Source of the DNA: Treponema sp. UBA2869
GTDB taxonomy: Bacteria; Spirochaetota; Spirochaetia; Treponematales; Treponemataceae
DNA: 9,004 nt
NCBI GenBank assembly: GCA_002350445.1
Contig: DEEV01000074.1
Span: 28,529 to 37,532 of the forward strand
Direction: 5' to 3'
A model generated the notes under the pieces. The model was given only the letters and a program-made list of their open reading frames with translations, was not told the origin of the DNA and ran no database searches. The number at the start of each line of letters is the position of its first letter. Position 1 is the stretch's first letter. This document shows positions 1 through 7,019 of the stretch, piece by piece. Position numbers and translations under genes: made by a program.

Positions 1-2379
1 AAAAATCCTTCTGTAAACGAAGTTTGTCAGGATAAAACCGGAGCATTCTGGTTTGGTGTTGCGCCTCATTATGCTGTAAGAATCAAAGATGCCGAAGAAA
101 CGGTATTTAATATCAGTCATGACCATCAGACAGGAACTGTAGTTAATTCAATTTTGCAGGATACAATCGGAAGCATGTGGTTCGCAGGTGACAGCGGAAT
201 CACTGTAATTCATAATGGAATGTATACATATTATGATAAGCGTAACGGAATTGCAGATGATTATATAAACCAGATTTTGCAGGACAGGGAAGGAAATATC
301 TGGATTGCATATAATCGTGGCGGAATTGAAAAAATGAGTCAGGGAAAATTCAGAACTATTTCCATGCCTATTGCCGTTAATTCAATTTGCGAAGATACAG
401 TTCGTGCGCTTACCTGGCTTGCGGCAGACGATGGACTTTATTGTTACAAGGACGGAAAATTCGTAGAAAATAAAATTACGGAATTCTGCAAAGGTTCGCG
501 AATTCGTAGTGTTGCAATGACAAGTGATAAGGAACTTTTAATATCCTGCTATTCAGAACTAAGTCAAATTAAAGTTTCAAAGGATGATAAGATTACTTTA
601 TGGAAAAAATCTGACGGGCTTGCAGGCTTAAAAGTTCGTGTTGCAATAAAAACTACAGCAGGAGATTATTATATTGGTACGACCCAGGGCTTGAGTATTG
701 TAAATCACTCAGATGGAAAGATTATAAACCTTACCCGCGAAGAAGGTCTTGATAATGAATTTATTATGGCTCTTTACGAGGATGCTGAAGGAAAAATCTG
801 GGTTGGAACAGATGGCGGTGGAGTGTACATTCTTAAAGACAGGCAGATTGTTGAACATTATACTTCGGAAGAGGGGCTTGCCGGAAATGTAATTTTTAAG
901 ATTGCAAAGATTGATGATTCCCTCTGGATTACAACCGGAACCGGTATTTCGCGCTTTATTCCAGAAGAAGATTCGTTTGACAGCTTTAAAGCCGGAGACG
1001 GTCTTTTGACTGATGGTATTTTCCAGATGATTTGTGACTATACACAGACAGTATGGATGACCAGCAACCGTGGTGTTATTTCTGTTCCACTTTCAGAGCT
1101 TATAAATGAACCAGAAAATAACCATAAAAAGCTGAATGTAAAATCTTATGGTAATTCTGATGGTCTTGTAACAGGTGGTGTTACGGCAACTTCTCTTTCT
1201 ATGCAGGATTCTTTAGGCCGAATCTGGTTTACACTTATTGATGGTTTTGCAATTTACGATCCGGTAAAATCTGGAAAGAATACAATTGCACCAAAGGTTG
1301 AAATTCAGGAATATTCAATAGATAACGTTTCGCACGACTGGCACGGAGAAAAAATCATAATTCCGCCGTCAGCAAAACGTCTTTCAATTAAGTATACAGG
1401 ATTAAGTTTTATTTCATCTGACGGAATAAAGTTTAAATATGAGCTGAACGGCTTTGACGAAAATTTTACCGACTGGACTTCTATGCGTCTTGCTTCTTAC
1501 ACAAACTTAAAGCCTGGAAAGTACCGCTTCTTTGTAATGAGTCAGAATAATGATGAAGTTAGAAGCGACCCTATTTATATTGATGTAATAAAAAAACCAT
1601 ACATCTGGCAGCTTGCATGGTTCTGGATTTTAATTGGTTTGATTATTGCAGGAATTGCGGCTCTTATAATCTGGCTTAAGTGGTGTGCTATGCGCCGCTA
1701 TCAGATTGAGCTTGAACAGAAGGTTCAGGAACGTACGCACGATTTGAAGCTTGAGAAGGAAAAATCAGAAAAGCTTCTTTTGAATATTTTGCCTGCCGAG
1801 GTTGCGAAGGTTCTTACAGAGCATCCAAATCAGACAATTGCTAAGAAGTTCCCGAATATTACAGTTTTGTTTACCGATATTGTAGGCTTTACAAAAATGA
1901 GCGATGGAATGACTGCAGAAGAAGTTGTTTCGATGCTTAATAAAATGATAACACTTTTTGATGAGCGAGCGACCCGCGAGGGTATAGAAAAAATTAAGAC
2001 AATTGGGGATGCTTATATGGCAGCAACCGGCTTTGCAGATGACAATGCAGAGGACGGCGCATTACGAATGGTAAAATTTGCAAAGGGCCTTTTGGACGAT
2101 GTTTATCAGTTTAATGAAGAGTCGCCGGTTAAAATTCAACTTAGGCTTGGTATAAACACCGGAAATCTTGTCGGCGGCGTAATAGGAAAATCAAAATTTA
2201 TCTATGATATATGGGGCGATACAGTAAACGTTGCAAGCCGTATGGAAAGTACCGGTGAGCCAATGAAAATTCACGTTACACACAGCACTTATCTTTTAAC
2301 AAAACAGAACTTTGCTTACAGCGAAGGTGTAGAAATTGAAGTTAAGGGTAAGGGTATGATGAAAACTTACTTCTTATAA
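1..2379 (+). CDS. Propeller/Y_Y_Y receptor adenylate cyclase, 5'-truncated by the window
   Basis: This is a membrane receptor predicted to make cAMP from ATP in the cytoplasm in response to an extracytoplasmic ligand. The frame is open from base 1 and already shows propeller sequence, so the TTG at 154 is an internal codon. The 792 visible residues align with the paralogue at 3839-6883 with an offset near 209, so about 210 N-terminal residues (signal peptide and four blades) are missing. Ten propeller repeats centre near residues 17, 60, 101, 139, 180, 224, 267, 309, 352 and 409. A Y_Y_Y domain spans about 461-530, a membrane helix 540-559, a charged coiled coil about 565-595, and the cyclase domain about 618-792. 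Catalytic residues are all visible: metal aspartates D626 and D670, adenine-selecting K666 and D736, transition-state N743 and R747. Lysine and aspartate at the selectivity positions favour adenylate over guanylate cyclase. The ligand is unknown. The gene converges on the urtA-like gene. Confidence 0.9.
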   Translation, partial: KNPSVNEVCQDKTGAFWFGVAPHYAVRIKDAEETVFNISHDHQTGTVVNSILQDTIGSMWFAGDSGITVIHNGMYTYYDKRNGIADDYINQILQDREGNIWIAYNRGGIEKMSQGKFRTISMPIAVNSICEDTVRALTWLAADDGLYCYKDGKFVENKITEFCKGSRIRSVAMTSDKELLISCYSELSQIKVSKDDKITLWKKSDGLAGLKVRVAIKTTAGDYYIGTTQGLSIVNHSDGKIINLTREEGLDNEFIMALYEDAEGKIWVGTDGGGVYILKDRQIVEHYTSEEGLAGNVIFKIAKIDDSLWITTGTGISRFIPEEDSFDSFKAGDGLLTDGIFQMICDYTQTVWMTSNRGVISVPLSELINEPENNHKKLNVKSYGNSDGLVTGGVTATSLSMQDSLGRIWFTLIDGFAIYDPVKSGKNTIAPKVEIQEYSIDNVSHDWHGEKIIIPPSAKRLSIKYTGLSFISSDGIKFKYELNGFDENFTDWTSMRLASYTNLKPGKYRFFVMSQNNDEVRSDPIYIDVIKKPYIWQLAWFWILIGLIIAGIAALIIWLKWCAMRRYQIELEQKVQERTHDLKLEKEKSEKLLLNILPAEVAKVLTEHPNQTIAKKFPNITVLFTDIVGFTKMSDGMTAEEVVSMLNKMITLFDERATREGIEKIKTIGDAYMAATGFADDNAEDGALRMVKFAKGLLDDVYQFNEESPVKIQLRLGINTGNLVGGVIGKSKFIYDIWGDTVNVASRMESTGEPMKIHVTHSTYLLTKQNFAYSEGVEIEVKGKGMMKTYFL

Positions 2380-2447
2380 TTATAGAATTTGTTTATGGTA
2401 AATGCTTTTGTGATAAGTTGAAATAAAAAAAACGGAGCAGAGAGGAA

Positions 2448-2525
2448 TTGAAAACACGCTTTGAGCCTGACGCGCGTAAGCGCGTATAATAAATTTCTTT
2501 ACAGGCTCAACCGTGTTGTTTTCAA
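2448..2525. other. Nested inverted-repeat element, possible structured RNA
   Basis: Three nested helices can be read directly. The outer one is TTGAAAAC (2448-2455) with GTTTTCAA (2518-2525), extended by ACG (2456-2458) with CGT (2512-2514). The middle one is TTGAGCCTG (2461-2469) with CAGGCTCAA (2502-2510), nine perfect pairs. The inner hairpin is ACGCGC (2470-2475) with GCGCGT (2480-2485), closed by a GTAA loop, which is a GNRA tetraloop if read as RNA on the + strand. An unpaired AT-rich strand (2486-2501) sits on one side of the inner hairpin. It lies between two convergent genes and just before a terminator-like hairpin. It could be a small RNA, a 3' UTR structure of the upstream cyclase gene, or a dispersed palindromic repeat. 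I do not recognise a known RNA family and see no convincing promoter of its own. Confidence 0.55.
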
Positions 2526-2526
2526 G

Positions 2527-2549
2527 AACTCGATGCAGGAGTTTTTTTT
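2527..2549 (+). terminator. Rho-independent terminator candidate
   Basis: AACTC (2527-2531) pairs with GAGTT (2539-2543) around a seven-base loop, and the stem runs into eight consecutive T's (2542-2549). The three bases before the stem can extend it by pairing with the T run, including one G-T wobble. It is oriented to stop + strand transcription of the cyclase gene ending at 2379, or of a transcript covering the structured element at 2448-2525. The core stem is short, so its strength is uncertain. It lacks a T run on the other side and so does not look like a terminator for the minus-strand gene. Confidence 0.6.
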
Positions 2550-2577
2550 ATATAAGCATATTTACAAATGTATTTAC

Positions 2578-3762
2578 CTAAAGTCCGCGGGCCCATTCGT
2601 AGGTGCTAAGATATGGATCAGGTTTTATTGCCCCCGGCGTAGCCCATATTTCATCAATAAGACCTTTTTCATTAATTTTTCCTATTCGAACCTGCTTGTA
2701 CAGATGCTGGTTTGAACCGTCAATTGTAACAGTTCCCTCTGGAGCAGTAAAACTTAAACCTTTAGATGCCATTCTTACGGCTTCTACTTCAAAGCTTTTT
2801 GCTTTTTCACATGCCGCTGCCCACATGTAAACGGCAATATAGCCTGCTTCAATAGGGTCTCCTGTTACACGTTCGTTTCCATATTCTGTTTTGTAATTTG
2901 CAACAAACTTTTCGTTGCAGTCAGTTGCTGTTGTTTCGTAATAGTTCCAGGCAACATACTGATTTTTAAGATGTTCAATACCAATTTTAGAAACTTCTTC
3001 TTCTGAAATTGAAAAACTCATGACAGGAATTTTTTCAGAAGTTATTCCGACTTCGCTAAGCTGTTTAAAGAAATATAAGTTCGAATCACCGTTTAAGGTG
3101 TTCAAAATTACATCTGGTTTTTCGCGTTTAATGTCGTTTACAATTGGTCCAAAATCTTCGTGTCCCATTGGAACGTAAATTTCTCCTGCACATTCACCTT
3201 TAAGCTGTGCAAGCTGAGCCTTAATGATTTTGTTTGCCGTACGTGGGAAAATATAATCACTTCCAACAAGGTAGAATTTCTTTCCAAAATGTTCAGCGCA
3301 GTAATCAACTGCAGGAACTACCTGCTGGTTAGGAGAAGCGCCCATATACATAATGTTCGGGCTTGCTTCCATTCCTTCGTACTGAACCGGATACCACAAA
3401 AGATTAAAAAATTCCTCAAAAACCGGTTTTACAGCCTTTCGCGATGCCGAAGTCCAGCAGCCAAAAACAGTAGAAACTTTATCTTCTGTAATCAGCTTGC
3501 GGGCCTTAATAGAAAAAGTTGCAGGATCACTTTCGCCGTCTTCTTCTACAACTTCTATTTTGTGTCCAAGAACGCCGCCGGCTTCGTTAATTTCTTTTAT
3601 GGCCATCAGCTCAGAGTCTCTTACCGGCGTTTCACTCATTGCCATTGTTCCTGTAAGAGAATGAAGCAGACCAACTTTTACAGTCTTAACTTCTTTTTGT
3701 TTGCATCCTGAAAGAGCAAGAACCATAGTGGCTGTCGCTGCAATCATCAAATTTTTTTTCAT
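2578..3762 (-). CDS. urtA: UrtA-type urea/short-amide ABC transporter substrate-binding lipoprotein
   Basis: This is a periplasmic-binding protein of type I fold, of the family that delivers urea or short amides to the UrtBCDE ABC importer. The 394 residues begin with a lipoprotein signal peptide: KK, a hydrophobic stretch and the lipobox LSGC, with the lipidated cysteine at residue 20, so it should be anchored in a membrane facing the periplasm. Family hallmarks are easy to see: HSLTGTM (34-40), FGCWTSASRKAV (100-111), YPVQYEG (124-130), GSDYIFPRTANKI (167-179), NTLNGDSN (221-228), GDPIEAGY (301-308), NQHL (351-354) and PGAIKPDPY (376-384). Length is normal for the family. The ATG is preceded by AAGGAG with a five-base spacer. 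No permease, ATPase or urease gene lies beside it. It follows a receptor cyclase gene by 76 bp on the same strand. Amide rather than urea binding (FmdD-like) cannot be excluded. Confidence 0.88.
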   Translation of the reverse strand: MKKNLMIAATATMVLALSGCKQKEVKTVKVGLLHSLTGTMAMSETPVRDSELMAIKEINEAGGVLGHKIEVVEEDGESDPATFSIKARKLITEDKVSTVFGCWTSASRKAVKPVFEEFFNLLWYPVQYEGMEASPNIMYMGASPNQQVVPAVDYCAEHFGKKFYLVGSDYIFPRTANKIIKAQLAQLKGECAGEIYVPMGHEDFGPIVNDIKREKPDVILNTLNGDSNLYFFKQLSEVGITSEKIPVMSFSISEEEVSKIGIEHLKNQYVAWNYYETTATDCNEKFVANYKTEYGNERVTGDPIEAGYIAVYMWAAACEKAKSFEVEAVRMASKGLSFTAPEGTVTIDGSNQHLYKQVRIGKINEKGLIDEIWATPGAIKPDPYLSTYEWARGL

Positions 3763-3767
3763 AACAA

Positions 3768-3773
3768 CTCCTT
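3768..3773 (-). promoter_or_regulatory. Ribosome binding site of the urtA-like gene
   Basis: On the minus strand AAGGAG lies five bases upstream of the ATG at 3762-3760. This fixes the start codon and agrees with the lipoprotein signal peptide beginning there. It is the clearest Shine-Dalgarno sequence in the window, in contrast to the two divergent cyclase genes. Confidence 0.85.
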
Positions 3774-3799
3774 ATAAATTACACGTTAGCGGTCGCACA

Positions 3800-3816
3800 G
3801 GAGGAATTACACCTCC
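3800..3816 (-). promoter_or_regulatory. Small hairpin in the leader between cyclase and urtA-like genes
   Basis: On the minus strand GGAGG (3816-3812) and CCTCC (3804-3800) form a five-pair stem with a seven-base loop. The CCTCC arm is complementary to Shine-Dalgarno sequence and could instead pair in part with the AAGGAG of the downstream gene about 26 bases away. That would allow two alternative folds in the urtA-like leader. The stem is short and there is no T run, so it is not a terminator. Any regulatory role is inference. Confidence 0.3.
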
Positions 3817-3838
3817 ATATATGTTTTATATTTTGAAA

Positions 3839-6800
3839 TTACAAAATTTCATAAGTGGTCATAAGGCCTTTGCCTTTTATGTCACATTCTATAGGCTTAC
3901 TGAATTCTATATCAGTTACGTTTGCTTCAGTAAGGTGTTTGTATACGGTTTCTGAAACCCTGATTTTTCCTTTTCTTGAAGCAGATTCCATTCTGCTTGC
4001 AACATTTACTGTGTTTCCCCACACATCATAAATAAATTTTGTGCGTCCGATAACACCTGCTGCAGCTGGTCCGCAGTTTATTCCGATTCTTATATTGAAT
4101 TTTATTTTTGCAGTCTTATTGTATTCTTCAAGATCATCGAGCATGCCTTTTGCAAACGCTACCATTACTTTTGCGTGGTCTTTGTTTGGGGTCGGGAGCC
4201 CGCAGGCTGCCATATAAGCGTCCCCGATTGTTTTGATTTTTTCTACGCCGCTGTTCTGTGCCCTTATATCAAAAAGACTGAAAAGTTCGTTCAATGCATG
4301 AACAATTTCTGCTGCAGTATATCCGCTTGAAGTTTTTGTAAAATCAACAATGTCAGAAAAAAGAATTGTAACATCGTCATAGTTTTGACCTATAGAGTGA
4401 ATATTATCCTTAAGCTCATTCGCAATTTGTTCCGGCAGAATGGCACGCAAAAGATGATCTGATTTTTCCTTTTCGAGCTTAAGTTCAGAGGTACGTTCCT
4501 GAACCATTTTTTCAAGACGCAGATTTTCCTTAATGATTTTCTGCTGTTTTACATAGAATGAAAGAATCAGAGAACCTAAAATTCCAATTATAAGAACAAC
4601 CCAGAAAGCCGGAATCTGATAAATGTAAGGCTTTTGCACAAAAAGTACAGCTTCTGCCTGTTCAGAATAAAAGCCGTCTCCATTAATTGCGTTTACATAA
4701 AAAATATGATTACCAGGTTTTAAGTTTGTATACGACATTGAGCGTAAAGTTGTAGGCGGGCAGAAATCGTCTTCGAAGTTTGTGAGCTTGTGTGTAAAAG
4801 TAAGGCGTTCCGGTGCATCAAAGCTTAAACCAGAATAGCTTATGTCTACACGCTTTGTTCCAGGCTTTAGGGTGATAGAAATTGTATCACTTGGATAAAG
4901 CCTGTTATCCAGAACAATGTTGTTGTCTACTGTTACAGTTTCTATCTGAACCAGCGGCATAATAGGATTTTCGGTTACTTTTACCGGGTCGTAAATTGCA
5001 ATTCCATCTACCATTGCAATCCAAAGCCGTCCATAGCGGTCTACAAGGTTTTTTGCTGTTGATGTAGGCCCGTTAGAATCAAGCCCGTCGTTTTTGTTGT
5101 AGAATTTTACAGAAATTTCTTCGCGTTTCCCGTTAAGAAAATCCTGAACATCAGAAAATGCGGTAGACGAAATTCCGTGATTGCTTATCATCCACATCAT
5201 GTTTGAGCCGTCTACAAGAATCTGGAACATCGAATCAGTTTGAATTCCGTTTTCAGAATCAATATTTTCAAAAACTGTTGGTTTTCCTTTTTTACTGTCA
5301 AAGTTAGGACATCTTGTTATTCCGCTTCCGCTGCAAATCCAGAAAGCACCGTCCAGATTCTGATCTATTTTGAATATTACGTTTCCGGCAAGTCCGTCTT
5401 CTGAAGTAATATGAGAAAATAATTCTTCATTCTTCATAAGGTAAATGCCGCCACCGTCTGTTCCAATCCAGATTACACCGTTTGTATCCTGATAAAGAGC
5501 CATTACATATTCATTTTCAAGTCCGTCCAGCTGCTTTAAGTTTTTTATTGTTCCGTCGCGGTGAATAATGCTTAAGCCTGTTGTTGTTCCAATGTAAAAA
5601 TCACCGTTTGCAGCTTCTATTGCAACTCTTACTTTATTACCTGCAAGACCTTTTTCTTTACTCCAGTTTTTTATAGCTTGTCCATCGTAAAAAAGCTGTC
5701 CAGGGGCTGTGTAACAGCTTGCAAGAATATGTCCGGCTTTTGTTGCTTCTACGTCTCTTATTCTAAGTCCTTTTGTGTATTCTGTAAGTTGATTTTTTAC
5801 TTCGTGGTCATTACTAAAGCAGCGGATTCCGTCGTCTGTTGCAGCCCAAACGTTTCCAAAACGGTCTTCTTCTATGCTGTTTACGGTTATGCCAAGTTTT
5901 ATCATGCGGAAACGACCGTTTGTAAGTTTGCCAACGCCGTTTCTGTCAGTTGCAAACCACAGATTATCTTCGCGGTCGCAGACTATTTTATTGATTTTTG
6001 CTTCAGAAAGATTGCTTCCTTCATATTCATAGAATTTTCCATCTGAATAAACAACAATTCCTTTTTCCAGACCAAACCAGATTGAACCATCTGCCGCAGG
6101 GTAAATTGTGTAGGTGGAATTTGTGTCCATTGATGTATGGGAAATGATTTTTTGGATTTTACCGTTTTCCAGTTTATAAAGGCCATTAGTTCCAAGTCCT
6201 ATCCAATAGTTTCCTTTTATGTCCTGAGTGATTGCAGTTGCAAAGAAAACTCCAAATCGGTCAAACTGCGCGTGAGTTCTGAAAATATCGTTGCTGTATG
6301 AAAAAAGTCCACATTCATTTGCCGTTAAAAGCCAGATTCTTCCGGTTGAATCACAATACAAAGAAGTTGCAATAAGTCCTTTAGAAATTGTTCCGGCTTC
6401 AAACTGCGGTGTAATCATGTACCCCTGAGGAGTAATGTAAACAACTCCGGCTGCGGTTCCAACCCAGATATTTCCGCGTTTGTCTTCGCAAAGACAGCGT
6501 ACAGAATTATTAGGAAGTCCGTTCCAGGTTGTGTAAACTTTTTTTTCTGTTTTAGAGATTTTTTGCAGCCCTTCATCATTCGAGCCAATCCAGATATTTC
6601 CCTTAGAGTCTTCAAGAAAAGCTCTTACAGAAACAAATGAAAGATCATTAGAAGAATTTTTTTTATGTGTTGTGAAGGAAACTCCGTCAAAGCGGGCGAG
6701 TCCTTCGTAGGTTCCAATGTTTATATAACCATCTTTTGTCTGTACAATGTCTGTAACGGTTGTTCCGTTTAATGTTCCAAATGAATTCCAGCTTTGGTAA

Positions 6801-6883
6801 ACGTAGTTGTCAAAAAAAGATTGCTGTCCAAAAACTGCCTGACAAATAAAAATTCCAAGTGCCAAAAAAACAATTTTCTTCAT
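3839..6883 (-). CDS. Double-propeller/Y_Y_Y receptor adenylate cyclase
   Basis: This is a complete 1014-residue transmembrane receptor predicted to synthesise cAMP. Residues 1-20 form a signal peptide, with cleavage probable near VFG/QQ. Fourteen propeller repeats of the type GxxWxGTxxGxxxx follow, centred near 54, 98, 140, 184, 227, 269, 309, 346, 388, 430, 472, 515, 564 and 621, which is the number needed for two seven-bladed propellers. A Y_Y_Y domain (about 677-750) leads to one membrane helix (758-778), a coiled coil (about 782-812, with ERTSELKLEKEKS) and the class III cyclase domain (about 836-1014). Metal aspartates D844 and D888, adenine-selecting K884 and D953, and N960 and R964 are all present, so a homodimer would have two complete active sites. 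The first signature reads DIVDFT instead of the more usual DIVGFT. The sensor should face the periplasm; its ligand is unknown. The start is supported by the signal peptide, although no Shine-Dalgarno sequence precedes it. It is a paralogue of the gene at 1-2379. Confidence 0.93.
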   Translation of the reverse strand: MKKIVFLALGIFICQAVFGQQSFFDNYVYQSWNSFGTLNGTTVTDIVQTKDGYINIGTYEGLARFDGVSFTTHKKNSSNDLSFVSVRAFLEDSKGNIWIGSNDEGLQKISKTEKKVYTTWNGLPNNSVRCLCEDKRGNIWVGTAAGVVYITPQGYMITPQFEAGTISKGLIATSLYCDSTGRIWLLTANECGLFSYSNDIFRTHAQFDRFGVFFATAITQDIKGNYWIGLGTNGLYKLENGKIQKIISHTSMDTNSTYTIYPAADGSIWFGLEKGIVVYSDGKFYEYEGSNLSEAKINKIVCDREDNLWFATDRNGVGKLTNGRFRMIKLGITVNSIEEDRFGNVWAATDDGIRCFSNDHEVKNQLTEYTKGLRIRDVEATKAGHILASCYTAPGQLFYDGQAIKNWSKEKGLAGNKVRVAIEAANGDFYIGTTTGLSIIHRDGTIKNLKQLDGLENEYVMALYQDTNGVIWIGTDGGGIYLMKNEELFSHITSEDGLAGNVIFKIDQNLDGAFWICSGSGITRCPNFDSKKGKPTVFENIDSENGIQTDSMFQILVDGSNMMWMISNHGISSTAFSDVQDFLNGKREEISVKFYNKNDGLDSNGPTSTAKNLVDRYGRLWIAMVDGIAIYDPVKVTENPIMPLVQIETVTVDNNIVLDNRLYPSDTISITLKPGTKRVDISYSGLSFDAPERLTFTHKLTNFEDDFCPPTTLRSMSYTNLKPGNHIFYVNAINGDGFYSEQAEAVLFVQKPYIYQIPAFWVVLIIGILGSLILSFYVKQQKIIKENLRLEKMVQERTSELKLEKEKSDHLLRAILPEQIANELKDNIHSIGQNYDDVTILFSDIVDFTKTSSGYTAAEIVHALNELFSLFDIRAQNSGVEKIKTIGDAYMAACGLPTPNKDHAKVMVAFAKGMLDDLEEYNKTAKIKFNIRIGINCGPAAAGVIGRTKFIYDVWGNTVNVASRMESASRKGKIRVSETVYKHLTEANVTDIEFSKPIECDIKGKGLMTTYEIL

Positions 6884-6891
6884 ATAAATAT

Positions 6892-6919
6892 ATTATAGAC
6901 CTGAAATTGGAATTTACAA
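6892..6919 (-). promoter_or_regulatory. Sigma70-like promoter of the double-propeller cyclase gene
   Basis: On the minus strand TTGTAA (6919-6914), a 16-base spacer and a perfect TATAAT (6897-6892) precede the gene. The usual distance from the -10 box puts the transcription start near 6885, two bases before the ATG at 6883. No Shine-Dalgarno sequence lies between the -10 box and the ATG, so the mRNA may be leaderless. The -35 box matches consensus at only four of six positions. Confidence 0.55.
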
Positions 6920-6980
6920 TTTTTTTGTTTCTGCGTTTAAAAAATGTATGTAAAAATGAGTCCTAAAAATATCTTCTTTT

Positions 6981-7009
6981 TTGACAATTTAAGATTCATA
7001 AAATACAAT
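6981..7009 (+). promoter_or_regulatory. Strong sigma70-like promoter of the third cyclase gene
   Basis: A perfect TTGACA (6981-6986), an optimal 17-base spacer and TACAAT (7004-7009, five of six matches) stand just before the gene starting at 7020. The predicted transcription start is near 7016, so only about four untranslated bases would precede the ATG. AAGGA (7012-7016) resembles a ribosome binding site, but it lies only three bases from the ATG and would be largely outside such a transcript. Some 60 bp separate this promoter from the divergent one on the minus strand. Confidence 0.7.
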
Positions 7010-7019
7010 TTAAGGACGT

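Noticed and set aside
1867..2262. Guanylate cyclase activity.
   Set aside because: The base-selecting positions are lysine (K666) and aspartate (D736), as in adenylate cyclases, not glutamate and cysteine.
2448..2489. Short reading frame from TTG (2448) to a TAA at 2487-2489 after a purine-rich GGAGCAGAGAGG stretch, a possible 13-residue leader peptide.
   Set aside because: Poor start codon, doubtful spacing, no downstream gene on the + strand for it to regulate, and it lies wholly inside the inverted-repeat structure.
2448..2525. Integron attC recombination site, because treponemes can carry integrons and the element is a long imperfect palindrome containing GCTCAAC.
   Set aside because: The matching GTTRRRY core at the other end is absent in both orientations, and no cassette-like array surrounds it.
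2461..2715. 84-codon + strand reading frame starting with TTG.
   Set aside because: It runs through the palindrome and terminator and then antisense into the clearly real urtA-like gene; no recognisable domain.
3160..3711. 183-codon + strand reading frame.
   Set aside because: It is antisense to the urtA-like gene, which has strong family motifs, and its translation shows no domain features.
6884..7019. A cAMP-receptor (CRP/FNR-like) operator in the divergent promoter region, which would imply feedback by cAMP.
   Set aside because: No TGTGA-N6-TCACA-like palindrome is visible there.
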